Below are positions 24,479 through 32,490 of a DNA stretch of 64,000 nucleotides, in pieces (positions within the stretch are counted from its first letter, which is position 1; every line of letters starts with the position of its first letter). The DNA is from Sphingosinicella sp. GTDB taxonomy: Bacteria; Pseudomonadota; Alphaproteobacteria; Sphingomonadales; Sphingomonadaceae. Location of the stretch: NCBI RefSeq assembly GCF_013911755.1, contig NZ_JACESP010000003.1, positions 1-64,000 of the forward strand, written 5' to 3'. The notes under the pieces were generated by a model, which had not been told where the DNA came from, did not search any database, and saw nothing but the letters and a program-made list of their open reading frames with translations. The translations under genes and the position numbers were made by a program.

Positions 24479-26937
24479 CGCTCCATGAATATCGCCACCG
24501 CGCCGATCGGCTCACAGACCATCTGCCGTGGGCGGCGCTTGCCGCGCCCGGCGTCGTCCTCAACAAGGACGGGAGCTTCCAGCGCACGCTTGCGTTCCGC
24601 GGCCCCGATCTCGAAAGCGCGGGCGAGGCGGCGCTTGTTTCAGTCTGCGCGCGCGCCAACAATGCGCTGCGGCGTTTCGGATCGGGCTGGGCGCTCTTCT
24701 TCGAGGCCGCGCGCCAGGAAGCGCCTGGCTACCCTTCAAGCCGTTTCCCCGACGCCGCTTCGTGGCTCGTCGACGAGGAACGCCGTGCCGCGTTCGAGGC
24801 TGCCGGGCAGCATTTTGAAACCCGGTACTATCTGACGCTCGTATTTATGCCCCCGGCCGATCAGGTCGATACGGCGGGGAGGGTGCTGCTCGAACGCGGC
24901 AGTGGCGACGCCGGGCAGAAGGGCCGCGACTGGCGGCATGCGCTTCGCGAATTCATCGCCGAGACCGACCGCGCGCTCGATCTTTTCGCGGGCTTCATGC
25001 CTGAAATGCGCGCACTCGGCGACGCTGAAACGCTCACATACCTGCACAGCGCCATATCCGCGCGCCCGCATCCCATCATTGTGCCCGACGTTCCCATGTA
25101 CCTCGACGGGCTGCTCGTCGACACGCCGCTCGTCGGCGGGCTCGAGCCAAGGCTCGGCGATCTTCATATACGCACACTGACGCTGACCGGATTTCCGGGG
25201 GTCAGCCGCCCGGGACTTCTCGATGCGCTGAACGACGCCGATTTTGCGTACCGATGGGTGACGCGCTTCATTGCGCTCGACAAGGCGGACGCGGCGCGTG
25301 TGCTGACGCGGCTCCGCCGGCAATGGTTCAACAAGCGCAAGTCGATCACCGCGCTGCTCCGCGAGATCATGTACAACCAGCCCGCGCAACTCCTCGACAG
25401 CGACGCCGGCAACAAGGTCGAGGATGCCGACCTTGCGCTTCAGGCGCTCGGCGAAGACAGCGTGGCATTCGGCTATCTGACGACGACGATCACGGTCGCA
25501 GATCGGGACCGCACGCGCGCCGACGAAGAGGTCCGAGCGGTCCTGCGCATCGTGAACGGTCTCGGTTTTGCGGCCATTCGCGAAGAGGTGAATGCCGTCG
25601 AGGCCTGGCTTTCCTCGCTCCCCGGTCACGTTTACGCGAACGTCCGCCAGCCGCTTGTCCATACGCTCAATCTTGCGCATCTGATGCCGCTCGCCGCGAT
25701 CTGGGCCGGCCCTGAGCAGAATGCCCACCTTGACGGCCCGCCGGTATTCCACGCCGAAACGCGTGGATCGACGCCGTTCCGCCTGTCGACGCACGTCGGC
25801 GATGTCGGGCACATGATGGTCATCGGCCCGACGGGCGCGGGGAAATCGGTGCTCCTCTCGCTGCTCGCGATGCAGTTCCGCCGGTACGACGGCGCGCAGG
25901 TCTTCCTGTTCGACAAGGGGCGTTCAGCACGCGCGGCAACACTTGCGTGCAGCGGTGGATACGCGGATCTTGGCCTTGTGGCGAACGAGGCCGTGCTCGC
26001 CTTTCAGCCCCTGAGGCACATCGACGTACCCGCCGAGCGTGCCTGGGCGGACGACTGGATCTGCGGTCTTCTTGCGCACGAAAAGCTGATCCTGACCCCG
26101 GAGATCCGGGAGACGGTCTGGTCGGCGCTCGCCAGCCTTGCTGGCGCGCCGCCTGCCGAGCGGACGCTGACCGGGCTTGGACTGCTTCTGCAATCGGAGG
26201 ATGTTCGCGCGGCGCTCGCGCCGTTCACGCTCGAAGGGCCTTACGGCGCACTTCTCGATGCAGCTGACGACGCGCTCGCCATCGCCGACCTTCAATGCTT
26301 CGAAACCGAGGCGCTCCTGGGGACGCCGGGTGCCGCAGCGCCGGTGCTCGCGTATCTGTTTCATCGCCTCGAAGCGCGGTTCGATGGCCGCCCGACGCTC
26401 CTCATCCTCGACGAGGCCTGGGTCTTCCTCGACCATCCGCTGTTCGCGGCGCGGCTTCGCGAATGGCTGAAGACACTGCGCAAGAAGAACGTCGCGGTCG
26501 TATTCGCGACGCAGAGCCTTGCAGATATCGCTGGCAGCGCCATTGCGCCTGCAATCATTGAAAGCTGCCCGCAGCGCATATTCCTGCCGAATGATCGCGC
26601 GCTGGAGCCGCAGAGCCGCGAGTCCTATGCGCGCTTCGGGCTCAGCGGCCGGCAGCTCGAGATCATCGCGCGCGCGGAGCCGAAGCGGCAATATTATCTG
26701 CAGTCGGCGCGCGGCAACCGTCTGTTCGAACTCGGGCTCGGACCCGTCGCGCGCACGTTCTGCGGTACCTCCGACGCGGCCGGGCAGGCGCGCATCGACG
26801 CGATTCTCGCCGCGCATGGCCCGGATGGCTTTGCAGCTCACCTCCTTGAAAGCGCCGGTCTCGACTGGGCCGCGGCGCTGCTCGCCGATTTTCCAGGCGC
26901 TGTTTCCGCCCCCGACAAGCAGGGAGACCGACCATGA
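24472..26937 (+). CDS. trbE: Conjugal transfer ATPase TrbE (VirB4 family)
   Basis: TrbE is the large ATPase that powers pilus assembly and substrate passage. The 821-residue product starts at GTG 24472, overlapping the trbD stop, with LALHEYRHRADRLTDHLPWAALAAPG as the typical N-terminus. Walker A is VIGPTGAGKSVLLS (about 450-463), and Walker B is LLILDEAWVFLDHPLF with IFATQS-like VVFATQSLADIAGS. The CagE/TrbE/VirB domain fills the N-terminal half. It ends in an ATGA overlap with trbJ. Confidence 0.95.
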   Translation: MLALHEYRHRADRLTDHLPWAALAAPGVVLNKDGSFQRTLAFRGPDLESAGEAALVSVCARANNALRRFGSGWALFFEAARQEAPGYPSSRFPDAASWLVDEERRAAFEAAGQHFETRYYLTLVFMPPADQVDTAGRVLLERGSGDAGQKGRDWRHALREFIAETDRALDLFAGFMPEMRALGDAETLTYLHSAISARPHPIIVPDVPMYLDGLLVDTPLVGGLEPRLGDLHIRTLTLTGFPGVSRPGLLDALNDADFAYRWVTRFIALDKADAARVLTRLRRQWFNKRKSITALLREIMYNQPAQLLDSDAGNKVEDADLALQALGEDSVAFGYLTTTITVADRDRTRADEEVRAVLRIVNGLGFAAIREEVNAVEAWLSSLPGHVYANVRQPLVHTLNLAHLMPLAAIWAGPEQNAHLDGPPVFHAETRGSTPFRLSTHVGDVGHMMVIGPTGAGKSVLLSLLAMQFRRYDGAQVFLFDKGRSARAATLACSGGYADLGLVANEAVLAFQPLRHIDVPAERAWADDWICGLLAHEKLILTPEIRETVWSALASLAGAPPAERTLTGLGLLLQSEDVRAALAPFTLEGPYGALLDAADDALAIADLQCFETEALLGTPGAAAPVLAYLFHRLEARFDGRPTLLILDEAWVFLDHPLFAARLREWLKTLRKKNVAVVFATQSLADIAGSAIAPAIIESCPQRIFLPNDRALEPQSRESYARFGLSGRQLEIIARAEPKRQYYLQSARGNRLFELGLGPVARTFCGTSDAAGQARIDAILAAHGPDGFAAHLLESAGLDWAAALLADFPGAVSAPDKQGDRP

Positions 26938-27659
26938 AAACCCGTTCGCACACATGGCTATTGCGCGGTGCCCTCTGGTGCGCGCTCGGCATATCGACGC
27001 TGACGCTCCCCGGGCCGGCGCTTGCGATCCCGGTGTTCGACAGTGCCAACTATGCGCAGAACCTTCTCGTTGCCGCGCGGACGCTCGCCCAGATCAACAA
27101 CCAGATCCGGTCGCTGCAGAACGAAGCGCTGATGCTGACGAACATGGCGAAGAATCTTTCGCGCGCGGCCTTTCCAGAGGTCGATGTACTCGCCCGGCGT
27201 CTTGCCGAAATCGATACGCTGATGAAGCGCGCGAGCGGGATCGGCTTCGAGATCGCGGACTTCGACGCGCAGTTTCGGGAGCTGTTCCCGGACGCCTTCG
27301 ATGCGGCCGCGGGCAGCGACGCGCATGTGCGCGCCGCGCGCGGTCGCCTTGAAGTGAGCATGGCAGCGTTTCGTCATACGATGGACGTGCAGAACCGCAT
27401 CGCAGCCGATGTCGAGGCGGATGCCGGGACACTCGCCGCGATCATCGCGCGAAGCCAGGACGCCGAGGGCAGTTTGCAGGCGCAGCAATCAACGAACCAG
27501 CTGCTCGCGCTTGCCGCGAAACAGCAGCTGCAAATGCAGCAGATGCTTGCCGCGCAGTTCCGGAGCGAAAGCGCCGAGCTCGCACGGCGCGCGCAGGCGG
27601 AAAGCGACGCGCGCGCCGCGACACGCGCCTTTCTGGGATCAGGCAAGGCCTACGAATGA
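26934..27659 (+). CDS. trbJ: Conjugal transfer protein TrbJ (VirB5-like)
   Basis: TrbJ is a periplasmic, minor pilus-associated component. The 241-residue precursor has a signal peptide (LRGALWCALGISTLTLPGPALA) and the family start of the mature chain, IPVFDSANYAQNLL. Long amphipathic helices follow (INNQIRSLQNEALMLTNMAKNL). The gene overlaps trbE by 4 bases. The 114 bases between it and trbL contain no recognisable trbK entry-exclusion gene, only an 18-codon frame. Confidence 0.93.
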   Translation: MKTRSHTWLLRGALWCALGISTLTLPGPALAIPVFDSANYAQNLLVAARTLAQINNQIRSLQNEALMLTNMAKNLSRAAFPEVDVLARRLAEIDTLMKRASGIGFEIADFDAQFRELFPDAFDAAAGSDAHVRAARGRLEVSMAAFRHTMDVQNRIAADVEADAGTLAAIIARSQDAEGSLQAQQSTNQLLALAAKQQLQMQQMLAAQFRSESAELARRAQAESDARAATRAFLGSGKAYE

Positions 27660-27773
27660 GTTGAGACGGGCGCAGCTCCACCCCTCCCGGCTGCCGCCGT
27701 CTCGCCGCGGATGTCCCCGTATGGACTGTCGCCTCCAGGCCCGGGGGCATCCGCGGCAAAGCTTTGAGGAAGC

Positions 27774-29075
27774 GTGAGCGAACACATGGACGACCTCGGC
27801 GTCATCGACCGGTTTCTGGATGTCTTCATCCGCTACATCGACAGCGGCTTCGGCCTGCTGGGCGGCGACGTGGCGTTCCTCACCACGATGCTGATCGGCA
27901 TCGACATCACGCTCGCCGGGCTGTTCTGGGCGCTCGGCGGCGAGGACGATGTCATCGCGAAGCTCGTGAAGAAAATCCTCTATGTGGGGGCTTTCGCGCT
28001 CATCCTGAACAACTTCCCCGTGCTCGCTGATATCGTCTTCCGATCGTTTGCGGGGCTCGGGCTTGTCGCCGGCGGCGGCACGATCAGCGCAGACGACCTC
28101 CTGAAGCCCGGACGTCTCGCCGGCACAGGGTTCGAGGCGGCCTGGCCGCTTCTTGATCAGGCGAGCAAAATGCTGGGTATTGCGAGCTTTTTCGACAATG
28201 TGCTCGTCATCACCGTACTGCTGATCGCGTGGGTGATCGTCATCGCCGCGTTCTTCGTTCTCGCGGTCCAGCTTTTCATCACGATCCTCGAATTCAAGCT
28301 GACCGCGCTCGCGGGCTTTGTGCTCGTGCCGTTCGCACTCTGGAACCGCACCGGCTTCCTCGCCGAGCGCGTGCTCGGCAATGTCGTAGCCTCGGGCGTC
28401 AAGGTGATGGTGCTCGCCGTCATCGTCGGCATCGGCTCAGGCTTCTTCGGCGACTTCGTGGGTGCGCTTGCCGGCGCGGAGCCCGATATCGGCGCAGCGA
28501 TGAGCCTCGTGCTCGCCAGCCTCGCGCTTTTCGGCCTTGGCGTCTTCGGCCCCGGCATTGCCTCGGGGCTTCTCGCGGGCGCACCGCAGCTTGGCGCCGG
28601 CACGGCATTTGGCACGGCAGCGCTCGCCGCGGGCGGACTTGCCATGGGCGGCGCAGCCGGACTTGCAGCGGCGCGCGGGCTCGCAGGCGGGACACTCGGC
28701 GCGATCCGGGCAGCGACAACGATGGGCGCTGCTGCCTCGACCGCTTACCAGCTCGGCCAGGAAACTTCGGGCACGACCACGATGCGAAGCGGTCTGGGCG
28801 GAGTTGCCTGGGCCGCAAAGGCCGGTGCCGTCCGGCGGGCCGGTGAGGCGCTCGGGGTCGGTGCCGCCGCCGAGCGCGGGCGCAAGGCTGCGTGGCGGGC
28901 CGGGATGGCGCCCACAAGAGGCGCGAATGCCTCCGGCGAATCCGCTCCCGCCTGGGCGCAGGCGCTCCACGCCCGGCAGATCCAGCGCCAGCGCCGCCAT
29001 GCCGTGGTCCATGCGCTCCGCGACGGTGACCGCGGCGGTGCGGGCGCCGCTCCTGACATCAGCGAAAGGGACTGA
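27774..29075 (+). CDS. trbL: Conjugal transfer protein TrbL (VirB6-like)
   Basis: TrbL is the polytopic inner-membrane component of the mating pore. The 433-residue protein starts with MSEHMDDLGVIDRFLDVFIRYIDSGFGLL-type sequence (GTG 27774, preceded by TTTGAGGAAGC; ATG 27786 is an alternative). It has at least five membrane segments between residues 35 and 270. The C-terminal third is Gly/Ala-rich, then Arg-rich and probably cytoplasmic, as in relatives. Confidence 0.93.
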   Translation: MSEHMDDLGVIDRFLDVFIRYIDSGFGLLGGDVAFLTTMLIGIDITLAGLFWALGGEDDVIAKLVKKILYVGAFALILNNFPVLADIVFRSFAGLGLVAGGGTISADDLLKPGRLAGTGFEAAWPLLDQASKMLGIASFFDNVLVITVLLIAWVIVIAAFFVLAVQLFITILEFKLTALAGFVLVPFALWNRTGFLAERVLGNVVASGVKVMVLAVIVGIGSGFFGDFVGALAGAEPDIGAAMSLVLASLALFGLGVFGPGIASGLLAGAPQLGAGTAFGTAALAAGGLAMGGAAGLAAARGLAGGTLGAIRAATTMGAAASTAYQLGQETSGTTTMRSGLGGVAWAAKAGAVRRAGEALGVGAAAERGRKAAWRAGMAPTRGANASGESAPAWAQALHARQIQRQRRHAVVHALRDGDRGGAGAAPDISERD

Positions 29076-29078
29076 ACG

Positions 29079-29861
29079 ATGATCTTCAAACGAAGCCTAC
29101 AGCGTTACGGGCAGACGCCCGAACCGGAAACGCCCTACCAGCGTGCCGGTCAGCTCTGGGACGAGCGTATCGGATCCGCGCGCGTACAGGCACGCAACTG
29201 GCGCCTGATGGCGCTCGGCAACCTCGCGCTCGCAGCGGGACTCGCCGCTGCGCTCATCTGGCAATCGCAGCAGTCTCGCGTCGTGCCCTACGTGGTTGAA
29301 GTCGACCGGCTCGGTCAGGCACTCGCGGCCGTACCGGCGACGCAGGATTATACTCCGGGCGACCCGCAGATCGCATGGCATCTTGCGCGGTTCATCAAGA
29401 ACGTCCGCAGCGTGGCGCTTGATCCGGTCCTGATGCGCGAGGCGTGGCTCGCCGCCTATGATTTTGCGGACGAGCGCGGCGCGCGCTTTCTTGATGAGTA
29501 CGCACGCGAAAACGATCCGTTCGCGGAGATCGGAAACCGCAGCGTCTCGGTGCAGGTGACGAGCGCGCTGCGCGCCTCGGCGCGCTCGTTTCAGCTGCAA
29601 TGGACCGAACGCCGCTATCAGCATGGCAGCCTTGCACGAACCGAGCGCTGGACCGCAATCCTGACCTTCGACGTCCGGCCCCCGCGCTCCGTAGATGTCC
29701 TCCGCAAAAACCCGCTTGGACTCTACGTCACCGCGATCGACTGGAACCGCGAGATCGAGCCTGAAAGCGCGGGGCCGCCTGCACAGCCCGTCCCCGTGGA
29801 AACGCCTGCGGAAGCGATGGGTGATCCTCTCATCCCCACAGAAACGAGGTTAGAACCATGA
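29079..29861 (+). CDS. trbF: Conjugal transfer protein TrbF (VirB8-like)
   Basis: TrbF is a bitopic inner-membrane protein that nucleates the channel. The 260 residues comprise a short cytoplasmic N-terminus (PETPYQRAGQLWDERIGSAR), one membrane helix (LMALGNLALAAGLAAALIW) and the periplasmic VirB8 domain containing VPYVVEVDRLGQA and WTERRYQHGSLARTERW. It begins 3 bases after trbL and overlaps trbG by ATGA. Confidence 0.94.
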   Translation: MIFKRSLQRYGQTPEPETPYQRAGQLWDERIGSARVQARNWRLMALGNLALAAGLAAALIWQSQQSRVVPYVVEVDRLGQALAAVPATQDYTPGDPQIAWHLARFIKNVRSVALDPVLMREAWLAAYDFADERGARFLDEYARENDPFAEIGNRSVSVQVTSALRASARSFQLQWTERRYQHGSLARTERWTAILTFDVRPPRSVDVLRKNPLGLYVTAIDWNREIEPESAGPPAQPVPVETPAEAMGDPLIPTETRLEP

Positions 29862-30793
29862 ACCGATCATATTCCAAATCCCTTTTGCTGGTGGGCATTG
29901 CCGTCGGCACCGGCACAGCAGCGCCGGTAGCACGTGCCGATGCATCATCACTTCACGTACCGCCCGGCATCGCAGGCTCCAACGTGCCTACGATCCCCAC
30001 GGCGGCACGATCGGGAGTCTCTGTGATACGTCCCGCAGACAATGTGGACGCCGCAAACCGCGCCGCACTGCGGGAACCGGGCAGCCACAACTATCTGAAT
30101 GCCGTTCAGGTCTACCCGTACAGCGCCGGCGCACTTTACCGGGTTTTTGCAGCGCCCGAACGGGTGACCGATATCATGCTCGAGCCCGGCGAGACCCTTA
30201 TCGCCGTCGCTGCCGGCGATACCGTGCGCTGGACGGTCGGCGATACGGCGAGCGGCGCGGGGGAGACGAGGCGCACGCATATCCTCGTCAAGCCGCTTGC
30301 GCCGGGTCTCTCGACCAATGTCGTCATCACGACCGACCGGCGCGCTTATCATCTTCTGCTCTCGAGCACGGCGGCGAGCGCAATGACCGCGCTTTCGTGG
30401 ACCTATCCCGAGGATGCACTGCTGGCACTCCGCCGTGCCGAAGCCGCCGCCGCAGCGCGGACGCCCGCCGCGTCCGGTCTCATGCTCGAGGATCTGTCGT
30501 TCGGCTATACGATCAGCGGCGACAGCCCCGTCTGGCGACCGCAGCAGGTATTCGACGATGGTCGCCAGACCTTCATTGCGTTCGCGCCGGCCATTGCGGC
30601 GAGCGAGGCACCGCCACTCTTCGTGCTCGACGCGAAAGGCAGCGCCATGCTCGTCAACTACCGGATGACAGGACGCTATTATATTGTCGACCGCCTGTTC
30701 GACGTCGCTGAACTTCGGCTTGGCGAAAAGCCCCAGACCATCGTGCGGATCGTCCGCGACGGCCAGACCGGCAAGCGGCGGAGGCCGTCATGA
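29858..30793 (+). CDS. trbG: Conjugal transfer protein TrbG (VirB9-like)
   Basis: TrbG is part of the outer-membrane core of the mating channel. The 311-residue precursor has a signal peptide ending near PVARA, then the VirB9 domain: YPYSAGALYRVFAAPERVTDIMLEPGE in the N-terminal lobe, TNVVITTDRRAYHLLLSS in the middle and MLVNYRMTGRYYIVDRLFD at the C-terminal lobe that binds VirB7-like partners. Overlaps by ATGA with both trbF and trbI. Confidence 0.94.
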   Translation: MNRSYSKSLLLVGIAVGTGTAAPVARADASSLHVPPGIAGSNVPTIPTAARSGVSVIRPADNVDAANRAALREPGSHNYLNAVQVYPYSAGALYRVFAAPERVTDIMLEPGETLIAVAAGDTVRWTVGDTASGAGETRRTHILVKPLAPGLSTNVVITTDRRAYHLLLSSTAASAMTALSWTYPEDALLALRRAEAAAAARTPAASGLMLEDLSFGYTISGDSPVWRPQQVFDDGRQTFIAFAPAIAASEAPPLFVLDAKGSAMLVNYRMTGRYYIVDRLFDVAELRLGEKPQTIVRIVRDGQTGKRRRPS

Positions 30794-31995
30794 CGCCGGA
30801 CACGGTAGAAGCGACAAGCGAGGTCGCGCCGCAGCCGCCCAAGCTTGACCCTGAAACGCTCGTACTGCGCGGGCGGCCGCCCCGCGTCATCCGGTTCAGG
30901 CGCGGCGTCATCGTTTGCCTCGTCGGCGCCGGGGCTTCACTTGTCCTGGCCGCTCTCTGGTTCGGGCTCGAGCCGGCACAGCCGGCGCGCAGCGACCCGG
31001 TCGAGCTTCCTTTGCGCCCGCGGCACGAGCGCGTCGCCGATGTTCTCGCCGGCGCGCCAAAGGATTATGCGGAGATTCCCGTGCTCGGGCCGCCGCTTCC
31101 CGGTGACCTTGGCAGGCCCATTCTGGCGCATCGCCGGTCGGCGGGGCTGGAATCCGAAGCCCCGTTAACCCCGGTGTCCGACGCTGCTGCCGCCGAGGCA
31201 GAGCGACGCGCGGCAGAGTTGCAGGCGGCGCGGGCTTCGGGTGTCATGGTACGGCTTGAACGGCGCGGAAGCTTGGGCAGCGGAATAGCGGCGGGGGTCG
31301 GCATTTCATCCGATCTGGCGTCGGCTGAGCCCGGGGAGCCGGACAGACCCGGTATCGAGGACCATGCCGACGCGCTGATGAAGACGAACGGGCGTACGCT
31401 TCCGCAAGCTCTTGTGCCGTCCGGATCGCCTTATACGCTGAGCGCCGGCAGCGTCATTGCCGCAAGTCTTCTAACCGGTTTGAACTCCGACCTTCCCGGT
31501 CTCGTCACAGCGCAGGTGACCGAAGGTGTCTACGATACAGCGACTGGACGCGTTCTGCTCATTCCGCAGGGCGCCCGGCTAGTCGGACGCTACGACAATG
31601 CGGTCGCTTTCGGGCAGAGCCGCGTGCGCGTCGTCTGGGAGCGTCTGATCATGCCGGGAGGTGCCTCGGTCGCGCTCGGCAACATGCCCGCGGCGGATAC
31701 TGCCGGCTACGCAGGCCTCAGCGACAGCATCGACCGGCACGGGGGCACGCTCCTCAAAGGCGTTCTGCTCTCCAGCCTGCTCGGGGTTGGCGCCGAGCTC
31801 AGCATTGAGGGTGAAAGCGATCTTGTCGAGGCGCTGCGCGAGTCCGCGCAGCAGGGCACGGCGCGCGCCGGCGATCAGGTCGTGGCGAAAGCGCTCGGTA
31901 TCCAGCCGACGCTGACAGTGCGGGCCGGCTGGCCGCTCCGCGTCCTCGTGCACGAGGACCTGATCCTCTCGCCATGGGAAGGAGGGAAGCGATGA
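30790..31995 (+). CDS. trbI: Conjugal transfer protein TrbI (VirB10-like)
   Basis: TrbI spans the periplasm and connects the inner and outer membrane parts of the channel. In 401 residues there is a cytoplasmic N-terminus, one membrane helix (VIVCLVGAGASLVLAALWFGL), a Pro-rich periplasmic section and the C-terminal VirB10 beta barrel, with YTLSAGSVIAASLLTGLNSDLPG, GARLVGRYDNAVAFGQSR and VRAGWPLRVLVHEDLIL. The end overlaps the DUF2274 gene by 4 bases. Confidence 0.94.
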   Translation: MTPDTVEATSEVAPQPPKLDPETLVLRGRPPRVIRFRRGVIVCLVGAGASLVLAALWFGLEPAQPARSDPVELPLRPRHERVADVLAGAPKDYAEIPVLGPPLPGDLGRPILAHRRSAGLESEAPLTPVSDAAAAEAERRAAELQAARASGVMVRLERRGSLGSGIAAGVGISSDLASAEPGEPDRPGIEDHADALMKTNGRTLPQALVPSGSPYTLSAGSVIAASLLTGLNSDLPGLVTAQVTEGVYDTATGRVLLIPQGARLVGRYDNAVAFGQSRVRVVWERLIMPGGASVALGNMPAADTAGYAGLSDSIDRHGGTLLKGVLLSSLLGVGAELSIEGESDLVEALRESAQQGTARAGDQVVAKALGIQPTLTVRAGWPLRVLVHEDLILSPWEGGKR

Positions 31996-32210
31996 TCAGG
32001 CTTCCGAAGCTTCCGGACAAAACGCCGATCAAACTTGCAATCACGATTATGCCGGATCTCGATGAGAAGCTGCGTGCATATGCCGGCTTGTACAAGGATT
32101 TTTACGGCAATGAAGAGTCCGTATCGTCTCTCGTCCCCGCAATTCTCGATGCTTTTCTCGAGGGAGATCGCGAATTTTCAAGGAGAAGGAAGAAACTGGG
32201 CGCTAAGTGA
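31992..32210 (+). CDS. DUF2274 family protein
   Basis: The 72-residue protein (MIRLPKLPDKTPIKLAITI, then LDEKLRAYAGLYKDFYG) matches DUF2274, small proteins nearly always encoded directly after trbI in Trb-type integrative elements. It has a ribbon-helix-helix look (ITIMPDLDEKLRAYAGLY), but its role is not known. It closes the transfer operon. Confidence 0.88.
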   Translation: MIRLPKLPDKTPIKLAITIMPDLDEKLRAYAGLYKDFYGNEESVSSLVPAILDAFLEGDREFSRRRKKLGAK

Positions 32211-32490
32211 TTTTATTGTTGGGAAAATATCGAAATATATTTCGAAAATATTCGATATATTTGTTCTTTATATTACTTCTTTACTATCTGGACTGTGGGA
32301 AAGCATCGGAGCATCGTGGTGCGAACGCGTCACCCTCGTAGGAAAATTGGCGGCAGAAAGGTGAAATCGACACCGCCGCACGAGGGTCTTTGCGCTTTGG
32401 TACGTCATATGGCTCGAGTAGCGGCCGAACGCGACTACGGCCTGCTGCTCGAACACGGTGTTCAACCCGGCAGACCAGGTGAAGATGACC
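32211..32490. promoter_or_regulatory. AT-rich spacer with a 14-bp palindrome upstream of the recombinase gene
   Basis: In contrast to its GC-rich surroundings, 32215-32285 is almost all A and T. CGAAATATATTTCG (32231-32244) is a perfect palindrome, and it lies within a larger inverted arrangement, ATATCG (32227-32232) against CGATAT (32253-32258). It could be the operator and promoter of the recombinase gene. The second half of the spacer holds a 56-codon frame (ATG or GTG region about 32361-32528) overlapping the recombinase start, which I do not call a gene. Confidence 0.45.

Noticed and set aside
32211-32490. oriT of the conjugative element
   Set aside because: The AT-rich palindrome lies beside the recombinase, far from the relaxase; oriT is expected near the relaxase gene, to the left of the window.
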